64,000 nt of DNA from Ascidia mentula (lineage: Eukaryota > Chordata > Ascidiacea > Phlebobranchia > Ascidiidae): the NCBI GenBank assembly GCA_947561715.1, contig OX387202.1, positions 11,979,001 through 12,043,000 on the forward strand. The letters are read 5' to 3'. Position numbers and translations under genes: made by a program. Of this stretch, positions 54,101-64,000 are shown one piece after another (within the stretch, counting starts at the first letter, position 1; every line of letters starts with the position of its first letter). The notes under the pieces are model-generated. The model did not search any database and was not told where the DNA came from. It saw only the letters and a list, made by a program, of their open reading frames with translations.

Positions 54101-57100
54101 TAAAACCGACGATCAACAAAAAAACAGGAGGTTTGTTGCAATGGTTTAAAGATAGAGTTTTCGGAAAGAAAAATAAATCTTCTGACAAGGCTGCTGTTGA
54201 TCCAGAAGTTCCCGGTCTATCTGCTGGTAGCACGGATAATGGAAAAGTAAGTCTAATTCACCTTGTAAATACTGAGGCGTTGAAAGTGTGAAACAAACGA
54301 CACTACTGTTTTACCAGCCAAAACCTGCGACCGACACAAAAGACAATGTGCTACAGTCGACGGACGGAAAAGATGAAGACAAAACAACATTCAAAGTAAC
54401 TTGTTATATTGACTTAGTATTTCTTCGGTAATTAATAATTTGTTGAACTGTTTGCAGCAACTGAAAACCAGCGACATTCATAAGATAAAAGACATAAAGT
54501 CCCGGTCAGATTTCTCAACTATAAGAGGTAATATTCCAGGTTTAATATATATTTTTCCGACGTTTACATGTGTATTGTTAGGTATGTTGAAAGGAAAATC
54601 ACCGATAAAGTGTAACAAAGTCAAGCACAGTGACCAGTTACACAACAGTGCTGAAATCGCATGTCCTGAAATTCCGGGTAAATAATTAATTACTTACTAA
54701 AGCCTATTTGACTTTCGTAAGGTTTTTGATGCTTACAAGATCATTTTGTAACATCTCCTCGCCGAGCCCAAACAAATAAAAAATATTTATTCAAATTGCA
54801 TGAAATCATATATGGACAAATCTCGCATGCATGGTGATCAGGGCTGACATCTGTCTGGAAGCAAAAATAAGAAATGAAAATAAAATATAAACCTAATTTT
54901 CCAACACAAACATTTTTTCGAAAACAACATTTCTTCTTTTAAATACATTAATTAACAGATTTATGACACAATTGAGTTTCAAAACTACACTATTTATAGC
55001 ATGCATAGTGTGTCAACAAATTCCTTGGTGAAATATTTTCCTTAAACATGATAAATATGCATGTACGGTGGTTTGGGAAAATCTGGCATTAACTCTTACT
55101 AGAATCAAGACAAACATGATGCACGTTACATACATATTCGTTTTTACAAATAAAGACAAAATCAGGAAAACGTATAGTAGAAAGTGCGATGTGGCGACTT
55201 CGATGCGAGATTGAATCGCACTGTTAACAAATAAATTACATTACTTCACCTTTCAAGAAAAATTTCATAATTTTTTTTGGCTGTTTTGTTTACAGGTGAT
55301 AAAAAGCAAACTTTACCACTGGTCTCTGAACAATTCAAAAGATGTGGCCTATTGGGTGCAATGAGTAATGAGTCTTCGCATGCTGTGGGAGAATTGTGCG
55401 AACCAGGGAAACATGAGAGGGTTGAAAGAAATAGAAGTCCTCCATCTTGCTCCACTTTGACTCCAGCAGGTACAGTTGACAATATATTTGCTATATAAAG
55501 TACGGTATATTTATTTTGGACTTTTCTAGGTGCTACAGCCGAAAAGTTTGTCAAAGTTTCGAGTTCGGAATTATCGCGTGTTCTTCGACGACCTAACGAT
55601 GAAACTTCTCAAATTCCGACTCTCAAGAAAACAGGAGACTCCCTCATTCCGTATCACAGCAGTCGGAAAATTGTCGACAATTTCAAAAAGCGACAGGAGA
55701 AGGAGAAAATAAGAAGAAAAACGCTTCCAGCATGCGCCTTTTACAAAGTTAGAGGTAAATTTTTATTCAAAACTTTTCTTCGGAAAAATTTGCTTTCAGT
55801 AAGAAACATAAAACAAATGCTACCTTTACAGGACAAGACCCAAAGCCGACAAGGAATATTAAACCTAAGAATCTAGATGTTGAAAAGATTCTTTTGAGGC
55901 CTAACAATGGTCCTACTAAAATACCAGCACCCGTTTGCATTAGTGAGGCGTTCCAAAGATTTGAAAGTATTCGCCAGAAGGAGTATATTCTACCAGGTCT
56001 GTTTATGTCGTATAATTTGACTCGAGCGAGGATTTATTTAAACACAGATTTTTTTGCAGAACGCCTGGTAAGAAAGAAGGTGAAACCCGCAATTGACAAA
56101 AAAACAGGACGGCTCTTAAATTGGTTTAAAAAGAAATTGTGTCGGAAAAAAAGAGAATCTTCTGACAAAACTATTGTTTCAAAAGTTAACGACGTATCTG
56201 CTTGTGCAGAGAATTATGAACAAGTATGTTAAAAACGAAAGTGCGTCACACTAATATTTTACAAGACCATCGCTATTTTACCAGCCTAAACCTGAAGCCC
56301 AATCAATTGAAAATTTCCTGCAGTCAGAGGAACGCAATAAAGACCAAACAATATTCAAAGTTAGTTTTTTTTTAATTTAGTGGGTCTAGTTGATCAGTCA
56401 TTTATTAATGATTAAACTGTGTTTAGCAACCATATTCCAATGACATCCAGAAGACAGAAAGCATAACAAATCGACCGGATTTTACAAATATAAAAGGTAA
56501 TATTTCTGCTTCATTGACAAAGGCTTTTCGACATTTTACATGTGTATAAAATTGTCAGGTGAGTCAAAAGGGAAAATATCTGCACCAAAACAAACCGGTG
56601 AGCAAAGCAACATTGAAATCCCCAGTCAAGAAATAATACCGGGTAACTAATTGATTTCTTCCATAGCCGATTTACCTTTCGTACAGTTTTTAAACTTTCA
56701 TCATCATTCAATTAAGAAAACTCACCATTTGCATTGTTTCCCGTTATTGCTGAAAAAATGCATTTCGTTGTGAAAAAATGTCATCTTGACCGTCTCAAAA
56801 TATGATAACTAACTAAAAAAATTAAACGACTTAATTTCCACGTAAACTTCAAACTGAACAAATGAGAAAACATAGACATTTTTCTCACTGTGTTTTGTTC
56901 AGGTGATGAAAATCAAATTCCACCTCTAGCCGTTGATGAAGAAGAAGTATTGAATTTTGTCATGGGGAAAGGTGATGACAGAAAAAAAAAACAATTCCCT
57001 GCTATATAAATGATTTTATTTCATTTCAGGATCAGCATTTCAGAACCACGAGACGAAAAACTCTGTTTCTTCTTTGCATTCTTCGACAAATTCAGAATCA

Positions 57101-57838
57101 ACCAAATATTCTCCTTGTCCCCAGTTGCTTGAACCCGTGATTCAAGCGACAAACTTGACCGACTTGAGCACTATTGAAGGGCAAACAAGATGTGATGGCG
57201 CAGAATTTCATTTTCGCCCTAAACCCAATACGGGGAGGATAAAATTAGACGTGGAAAATTGGAAATCTACATCAACTCTTGGCAAACTTCCATTAGCAAC
57301 CGACCAAGAGTCAACTGAAAATCATCTTTGCGTCAAAAAAGAAAACTTACCTACAGTAAAGAGTATTGACACTGCGCATTCTTCAAAAACCAATTTAAAG
57401 AAAAATGAACTTGATATTTACGTACAAGGCGTAAAAATAAGTATCCTTAATACAATGCTGGAGGAAGCAAAAAAAGAACTACGTGATAGAGGAGGGAAGA
57501 AAAAACAAAAGGAAGTAAAGACGAAGCAAACGAACTCGATAGGAGTACAGACAAGCAACATAACAACAAGTAATAACAAGGGTAGCCAAACATCGGCCAT
57601 TATAGAAATTCCCCAGCATTTGTCCCAGGATAAATTACCACTGTCAGTGACAAGTCATAAAGAAAACCCGGAAAGTGTTGAAGACAATTTAGACCCATTT
57701 TGCACACCACCTCAAAGCACATCACCGACTCCAAGTGCATCAAGAAAAATGCTTGAATTTATTCAAGATATGAGAAGATTTCGAAAATATTTCGATCAAA
57801 AATACTCAGCGAGAAGGAGAAATACTGATTCTCAGTAA
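51120..57838 (+). CDS. Large serine/threonine kinase, tandem copy 1 (CAMK/TSSK-like)
   Basis: 24 exons are modelled, from ATG 51120 to TAA 57838: 4,458 bases including the stop, 1,485 residues. The kinase domain fills exons 1-6 (51120-51314, 51412-51525, 51582-51787, 51854-52084, 52143-52270, 52338-52462). It has a complete catalytic set: P-loop GGGAVGRVF, VAIK lysine, NEISIL glutamate, HRDLKLEN, GDFGYAT and APYMAPEV, so it should be active. The order of motifs and the HPWM end point to the CAMK group, perhaps TSSK-like; that is inference. Further exons: 52534-52576, 52636-53315, then a seven-exon block 53389-54677, its tandem copy 55296-56642, then 56903-56971 and 57030-57838. The tail is low in hydrophobics, Lys/Ser/Pro-rich and probably disordered, ending FIQDMRRFRKYFDQKYSARR. 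A 73-base intron between 53315 and 53389 holds an in-frame stop if retained. Polyadenylation signal at 57982. Confidence 0.9.
53389..54677 (+). repeat. Kinase tail exon block A (copy 1)
   Basis: Seven exons: 53389-53488, 53547-53771, 53846-54010, 54080-54246, 54318-54395, 54458-54527 and 54582-54677. Lengths are 100, 225, 165, 167, 78, 70 and 96. They pair one to one with block B in order, length and phase. The second exon encodes SLIPYHSSRKIV and RRKTLPACAFYKVRG, the best conserved part. Confidence 0.88.
55296..56642 (+). repeat. Kinase tail exon block B (copy 1)
   Basis: Seven exons: 55296-55469, 55530-55754, 55832-55996, 56060-56223, 56285-56359, 56427-56496 and 56559-56642. Lengths are 174, 225, 165, 164, 75, 70 and 84. 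Exons 2, 3 and 6 have exactly the same length as in block A. The first exon differs most, and a 618-base intron separates the blocks, unlike the ~60-110-base introns nearby. Confidence 0.88.
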
Positions 57839-57981
57839 AACTGTTCAAATCCATTTGCATTCAATGCAATTATTTTATATGTTGTATTATAGCACAACAA
57901 ATACAAAATCCACCGTCTGGTTGACGCTGGTAAAACATTTAACATGCGGAAACGTTTTTGCTCCACGATGCAACCAAAACC

Positions 57982-57987
57982 AATAAA
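57982..57987 (+). terminator. Polyadenylation signal of kinase copy 1
   Basis: AATAAA 144 bases after the stop codon. Confidence 0.5.
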
Positions 57988-58119
57988 GGAAACAGAAATT
58001 CATCACTGTACGGTTAGCAATTCATCATTTCATTCGTAAACATAGCGACCATGCATCACCACCGACGAAACTTACTTTAATAGAAATACAAATATTTGGC
58101 TTACATTAACTGAACCAAC

Positions 58120-58151
58120 GTCGGTGATTGGAAAAGTCGGTGATTGGAAAA
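58120..58151 (+). repeat. Two perfect 16-bp tandem units
   Basis: GTCGGTGATTGGAAAA occurs twice without a gap, at 58120-58135 and 58136-58151. No role is apparent. Confidence 0.85.
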
Positions 58152-59276
58152 ACGTTTATCTATATTTGAAATTAAACCCGTCGATTTGGAGAGAAATAAG
58201 TTTGGTTCCCACATCCTTTGCAGATGTTTGATTCAAAATAAAAATATTTCAATTATTATCAAACAATTAAATCGTAAACTGATCAGAAATTTCATTTCGA
58301 TTATTCAAATGAAGGTTTATTCATTGGTTCCAACACAAAGTGATTCAGTAACTAGAAAGCCTAAAGCCAGAATCTGTTCACTGTTATTACAAATACAAAC
58401 CTTGGTCGCACGTGAAAAAAAAAATTTCCTAATACTGTTTCAAATGAATAAATAAATATATGGCATCATAGTCTGGGCTGCCAGTTAAAAAAAGTATTAT
58501 CAAAAACGAGAATGCTGAAGAGTGAATCAGAACTGACTGTATTACCTCACCAAAGTTCATATTTTTTGAAAAGACAAGTAAATTTTACTAAATTAGTACT
58601 ATAATGACATTCGTTCAAAACCTTCAACTGATATATTATTGTAGCGCGTCCGGCCCAAAACGTGTCCTCCTTTTTAATGATGAAAACAAGGTAGCCTTTA
58701 AAACCATATAACACTAAACTCAAAACAGCTCCTATGTAAACAGGATTATTAAATCTGTAGCGTAGAAACTCTAGTTTGCCTCCATAAATACTATGTGTGG
58801 CATCATTTGTTTTGTTAATATTATCATATACTCTACAACATATTTTTCAATGAACTGTTAAAAAAACAGTTTGGGAACCATGGTGACACCGTTTCTTTGG
58901 TTAGATCTAGTCATGTGTTATTTGATAGTACAAAGTACATTTTGCTATGATTAAAGAAAAGGGACTATATTGCTCTTTAACCAAAACTGACAGATATAAA
59001 CATGTTGTTTTTATTTTAATAAACCAGTTTGACAAAAATACACACCCACGTTTCAATATGTAATAATTTTAAAGCATATTCAATCAAATTATACCCAACC
59101 ATTACAAAAAACTTAAAATAAATTCAAACAAGAACATTATGACGTCATAAACGTATCTTGGGAAGCCAAGTTGTTGGTTGCTGTGTAAGAAAATATATTA
59201 CCCTCGTTTTGCATTCTAGTGTGCGGTTGTACATTACAAATTGTTGCAAAATCTCATCTGTTTTGAACAGAAAACA

Positions 59277-62200
59277 ATGGATCAACGTTTCGAAAGTCAA
59301 TTGTTGAAGAAGGAAAAAGCTGCGTGTCATAGTAAGGGCTATGACATGACAGAGAGCAAGTTTCTTGGTGGTGGGGCAGTTGGCCGGGTATTCTCGGCAA
59401 ATGTGATGGCAGATACAATTGCCAACAAGGAAAAAATGAGAGCTATCAGTGAAACTGGGAAGCAACTAAAGGTTTAACAAATATATGTAGTAATATAGTA
59501 ACTTATCAACATTGGTATTTAAAATATATTAAACGTACTTTCTTTAATGGTTTTAAATATTGTACTAGGTTGCAATTAAGATTATTTATGCTGATCTTGG
59601 TGCCTCAAGACTCAGCAAGTTGGCCGAGTGTGTACCCAACGAAATCAGCATTTTAAACAAAGTATTTGGACATCCTAACATTGTACGTATCTTTTATCGT
59701 TAGTGATTAACAGTTATGTTTTAACAAATTATTTTTAGATAATGTTACTGGACGTTTTTATCTCCGACAAGCGGATTTATCTGGTCACGGAGTATGCCGC
59801 AAAAGGCAATTTGAAGCAGGTTTTGCATTCTTTTGATCATAGGAACAGATTTGTGCCGTATTTGTCAGAAACAACTGCCAAATATTACTTTAAAAAAATG
59901 TTATGTGGAGTGCAGAAATTGCACGAAAACAACATCGCTCATCGGTAGGATTTAAATTTGCAAATAAATAATCAAACATTTTTTAATGCAAAATAACAAT
60001 CGATCCAAAGGGATTTGAAGCTAGAAAACATTTTTGTATCGGAGGACGGAGAGGTAAAATTGGGAGACTTTGGCTATGCCACTGAGATTCCAGTGTTGGA
60101 TCCAAACAAAAATATTCAAGAAAAGCTCCAGGCCATGCTAAATAGGCCTACTAACCAATGTGGGACAGCACCATACATGGCTCCGGAGGTATTAATGAAA
60201 TTTTGCGGATACAACGCTATCTTTGCAGATCTTTGGTCAATGTAAGTCGTCTCATAACATCAACTTTTTTCAGTCCACTAACAATAGCTTATCGTTTAGT
60301 GGAATTCTACTTTTTGTTCTGGTTAATGGATATTTTCCGTTTCCCGGGAAAACCGTGGAAGAGGTTTTGGACCAATATCAGAGTTCAAAGAATAAAGAGC
60401 TTCCATTTCGTGAAAGCGTTTCTCTTGGTTGGTTGTTGTAGTTAATTCTCAATATTCAGCATTTCAAACAATATTTTGTATTTTCTGTATACAGAGTGCA
60501 AGGATTTGGTAATTCAATTACTGAATATTAAATCCTTTCAAAGGCCTAACGTTAGCACAATATTACGTCATCCCTGGATGATGGGTTTGGATTTAACTTC
60601 TTTCTGTGTTCCGAGATATGTAAGTATCTTCAGCAACAGCTTATCACAATCAACGCATTTAGTATATTTAAAACCCAGTATCATTTTCAGCCACTGTTAC
60701 GCAGTGAACTGAAGACAATTGAAGAAAATCCATGTAAGTTTTACAAAGTTGTTAAAGTAGGGGGACATTGCAATGTTTTTTTTGGATTACAGTGTACAAA
60801 TATCAATCGGATTACGTCTCAAACTATCTCGTCCAGAGAAGGGATCTAATTAAAGAGCGTCGTGTGTTCTTTAAAAGCAAAACAATCCCTGGTCATCACA
60901 CTGCTGACGAGTTTGGTATTCAAATACGCCTTCCTCGTCAAGATACAAATGGTACAAGTGTGTACGAGATATGGCGATTTACAACCAATCCCAAGGAAGT
61001 TGGTTGTAAAGAAATTGAGATCGACGAAAATACTTCACTTGGTTTTTCGTCGATCTTTGCAAGTGGAGATGAAGAAGCAACTCTTGGGATGCCGAAAGTG
61101 ACGCAAACCCTAAACGAGTTACCGGTTTTACAAGTATGGCAAAAAATCCGAGATGACAATTTGCCGCCGTTCGCCAGCATTGAAAAATGCGTCCAACTTT
61201 GTAATACAGTTGATTTAGACGCAAACCAAAGCTGGCCATTAAGTTTTAATATTCCTCACCCTGAGCAAGAGTGGGTTAAAGTTGTTGGTTTTCCTGACAA
61301 CTTCAGTTTAAATTCCACATCCAAAGTAAACGAGGATGGCATCCGTATGGTTTTGACCCATGTTGTAAAATGCAGCATCGCACCCAAAGACGTCCTTGCA
61401 ATTCCACTTACAGTGGATGCGAATAACAATAGTGTTATCCCAATGGATACTGAAATAACAAAGAAACACAAAGTGGTCAGTGATTTAAATTTACTCAAAA
61501 ATTTACCACAAAATCATAGACTTATGTTTGTTTAATATTTCGAAGATTCCAAATCAAAACCGATGCCAATTGGGAGAACCGGAGAAATGCAAGAAGGTTG
61601 AAATAATTGGAAGTCTTCCATCTTCTTCCGCATATATTCCATATGGTGAAGTAGACAATTTAGTTGCTAAATTATCTTTAACCGCCCACTTTGCATTTTG
61701 TAGGTGTTGCACCGAAAATAACTGGTAACGTTTCTTCTTCGGATTTGCCGCGAATTCTACATCGACCTTACCATGAAAGTTCTCAAATTTCTACTCTCAA
61801 GAAAACAGGAGACTCCCTCATTCCGTATCACAGCAGTCGGAAAATTGTTGAAAATTTCAAAAAGCGGCAGGAGAAGGAGAAAATAAGAAGAAAAACACTT
61901 CCAGCATGCGCCTTTTACAAAGTCCGCGGTAAATTAATATTTTTTATAACAATTTGCTCGAATGTTTGGTATTAAATCACGTAAAAACCGCCACCCTTTC
62001 AGGACAAGACCCAAAGCCTTCCAAAACCACCAAACCAAAGAATCTGAATCTTGAAAAGATTCTTATGAGGCCTGAAAACGGCGCAACAAAAATACCGGCA
62101 CCTGTTTGTATTAATGAGGCCTTTAAAAGATTTGAAAGTATTCGCCAAAGAGAGTATGTCCTCCCAGGTCAGTTTATGTCGTATATTTTTTATTTAGGCG

Positions 62201-64000
62201 TTAAATAAGATTTTTGTAAACCAATATTTTCTTCAGAACGCTTAAAACGAAAAAGAGTAAAACCGACGATCAACAAAAAAACAGGAGGTTTGTTGCAATG
62301 GTTTAAAGATAGAGTTTTCAGAAAGAAAAAGAAATCTTCTGACAAGGTTGCTGCTGACCCAGAAGTTCCCAGTATATCTGCTGGTAGGACGGGTAAAGGA
62401 AAAGTAAGTCTAATTCACCTTGTAAACACTGAGGCGTTGAAAGTGTTAAACAAACGACACTACTGTTTTTCCAGCCAAAACCTGCGACCGACACAAAAGA
62501 CAATGTGCTACAGTCGACGGACGGAAAAAAAGACGAAACAACATTCAAAGTAACTTGTTATATTGACTTAGTATTTCTTCGGTAATTAATAATTTGTTGA
62601 ACTGTTTGCAGCAACTGAAAACCAGCGACATTCATAAGATAAAAGACATAAAGTCCCGGTCAGATTTCTCAACTATAAGAGGTAATATTCCAGGTTTAAC
62701 ATATATTTTTCCGACGTTTACATGTGTATTGTTAGGTGTGTTGAAAGGAAAATCACCGATAAAGTGTAACAAAGTCAAGCACAGTGACCAGTTACACAAC
62801 AGTGCTGAAATCGCATGTCCTGAAATTCCGGGTAAATAATTAATCACTTACTAAAGCCTATTTGACTTTCGTAAGGTTTTTGATGCTTACAAGATCATTT
62901 TGTAACATCTCCTCGCCGAGCCCAAAGAAATAAAAAATATTTATTCAAATTGCATGAAATCATATATGGACAAATCTCGCATGCATGGTGATCAGGGCTG
63001 ACATCTGTCTGTAAGCAAAAATAAGAAATGAAAATAGAATATAACCCTAATTTTCCAACACAAACATTTTTTCGAAAACAACATTTCTTCTTTTAAATAC
63101 ATTAATTAACAGATTTATGACAAAATTGAGTTTCAAAACTACACTATTTATAGCATGCATAGTGTGTCAACAAATTCCTTGGTGAAATATTTTCCATAAA
63201 CATGATAAATATGCATGTACGGTGGTTTGGGAAAATCTGGCATTAACTCTTACTAGAATCAAGACAAACATGATGCACGTTACATACATATTCGATTTTA
63301 CAAATAAAGACAAAATCAGGAAAACTTATAGTAGAAAGTGCGATGTGGCGACTTCGATGCGAGATTGAATCGCACTGTTAACAAATAAATTACATTACTT
63401 CACCTTTCAAGAAAAATTACATAATTTTTTTGGCTGTTTTGTTTACAGGTGATAAAAAGCAAACTTTACCACTGGTCTCTGAACAATTCAAAACATGTGG
63501 CCTATTAGGTGCAATGAGTAATGAGTCTTCGCATGCTGTGGGAGAATTGTGCGAACCAGGGAAACATGAGAGGGTTGAAAGAAATAGAAGTCCTCCATCT
63601 TGCTCCACTTTGACTCCAGCAGGTACAGTTGACAATATATTTGCTATATAAACTACGGTATATTTATTTTGCACTTTTCTAGGTGCTACATCCGAAAAGT
63701 TTGTCAAAGTTTCGAGTTCGGAATTATCGCGTGTTCTTCGACGACCTAACGATGAAACTTCTCAAATTCCGACTCTCAAGAAAACAGGAGACTCCCTCAT
63801 TCCGTATCACAGCAGTCGGAAAATTGTCGACAATTTCAGAAAGCGACAGGAGAAGGAGAAAATAAGAAGAAAAACGCTTCCAGCATGCGCCTTTTACAAA
63901 GTCAGAGGTAAATTTTTATTCAAAACTTTCTTCGGAAAAATTTGCTTTCAGTAAGAAACATAAAACGAATGCTACCTTTACAGGACAAGACCCAAAGCCG
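59277..64000 (+). CDS. Large serine/threonine kinase, tandem copy 2 (cut by window end)
   Basis: Exons: 59277-59471, 59569-59682, 59739-59944, 60011-60241, 60300-60427, 60495-60619, 60691-60733, 60793-61472, 61546-61645, 61704-61928, 62003-62167, 62237-62403, 62475-62549, 62612-62681, 62736-62831, 63449-63622, 63683-63907 and 63984 onward. All kinase residues seen in copy 1 are kept (VAIK, HRDLKLEN, DFG, APE), and no break is seen, so this looks like a second working gene. Protein changes are few, but five fall within a short loop in exon 3: SFDHRNRFVPY here against SFAHKNKIVPY. Tail block A is complete, with one codon lost in its fifth exon; block B is cut off after its second exon. Introns match copy 1 in length to within a few bases, including the 73-base intron at 61473-61545 that carries a stop. 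Confidence 0.88.
61546..62831 (+). repeat. Kinase tail exon block A (copy 2)
   Basis: The same seven exons as 53389-54677. Its second exon (61704-61928) reads SQISTLKKTGDSLIPYHSSR, which is nearer to block B of copy 1 than to block A of copy 1, hinting at sequence exchange between blocks. Confidence 0.85.
63449..64000 (+). repeat. Kinase tail exon block B (copy 2, partial)
   Basis: Exons 63449-63622 and 63683-63907, plus the first bases of a third at 63984, match block B of copy 1 (55296 onward). The window ends inside it. Confidence 0.85.

Larger units (their letters stand above)
50578..57838 (+). repeat. Tandem kinase-gene duplication, unit 1
   Basis: Homology to unit 2 starts at about 50578 (unit 2: about 58728), in non-coding DNA some 540 bases upstream of the start codon, and continues through exons and introns up to the window edge. 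The offset between start codons is 8,157 bases. Identity is roughly 80% in the upstream flank but rises to about 97-98% from near 50980 onward. Confidence 0.9.
57839..59276. other. Spacer between the two kinase genes
   Basis: It holds the 3' end of copy 1 (AATAAA at 57982-57987) and the upstream flank of copy 2 (from about 58728). A 16-base unit, GTCGGTGATTGGAAAA, is repeated head to tail at 58120-58151. A frame open at 58144-58455 has no domain. Confidence 0.5.
58728..64000 (+). repeat. Tandem kinase-gene duplication, unit 2 (cut by window end)
   Basis: Second copy of the 50578-57838 unit. Exons and introns from about 59137 on are almost base-for-base copies of unit 1, including the long intron between tail blocks A and B. 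The unit continues beyond 64000. Confidence 0.9.

Noticed and set aside
58144-58455. Plus-strand ORF of 103 codons between the kinases
   Set aside because: AT-rich, no domain, no splice sites; it follows the 16-bp tandem repeat and looks like chance.

Overview
The window is eukaryotic, animal nuclear DNA. Genes are split by GT-AG introns, the proteins belong to animal families (TNF ligand, CIS/SOCS2-type SOCS, copine, TMEM208, PP1), and there is a tRNA-derived SINE and a MITE family. The mix of ~70-130 nt introns in some genes with kilobase introns in others, moderate AT richness, non-depleted CpG, and several start codons lying just 3' of a splice-acceptor-like AG (possible spliced-leader addition) suggest an invertebrate deuterostome, most likely a tunicate. 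That assignment is inference; no single sequence proves it.

Layout, left to right. (1) 0-6.2 kb, + strand: the last four coding exons of a protein phosphatase 1 catalytic subunit, a tRNA-derived SINE, then a complete six-exon TMEM208 gene. (2) 6.2-17 kb: mostly gene-poor, with one ORF carrying filamin-repeat-like motifs and a CpG-rich stretch that I read as the upstream region of the next gene. (3) 17.2-31.8 kb, + strand: a CIS/SOCS2-like gene with a very long N-terminal extension, an SH2 domain and a SOCS box. Its introns hold a striking cluster of STAT-type TTCNNNGAA sites. (4) 33.6-38.9 kb, - strand: a full copine gene (C2A-C2B-vWA) with two alternative last exons. (5) 40.6-43.4 kb, - strand: a complete seven-exon TNF-superfamily ligand. 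(6) 43.5-50 kb: MITEs, hairpins, a SINE fragment, pieces of a small membrane protein gene (- strand), the last exons of a PKD-like membrane protein (+ strand) and a decayed coding relic. (7) 50.6-64 kb, + strand: two tandem copies, 8,157 bp apart, of a long serine/threonine kinase gene. The tail of each copy contains a seven-exon block that is itself duplicated in tandem. Copy 1 is complete (24 exons, 1,485 codons plus stop); copy 2 runs off the window.

The genes do not form an operon or a pathway. The SOCS gene is notable because its introns carry the binding sites of the STAT factors that CIS/SOCS proteins restrain, as expected for a negative-feedback gene. Exon ends were set by hand from splice motifs and reading phase. 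For TMEM208, copine, TNF ligand and kinase copy 1 the exon sums keep frame from ATG to stop, which is strong internal support.
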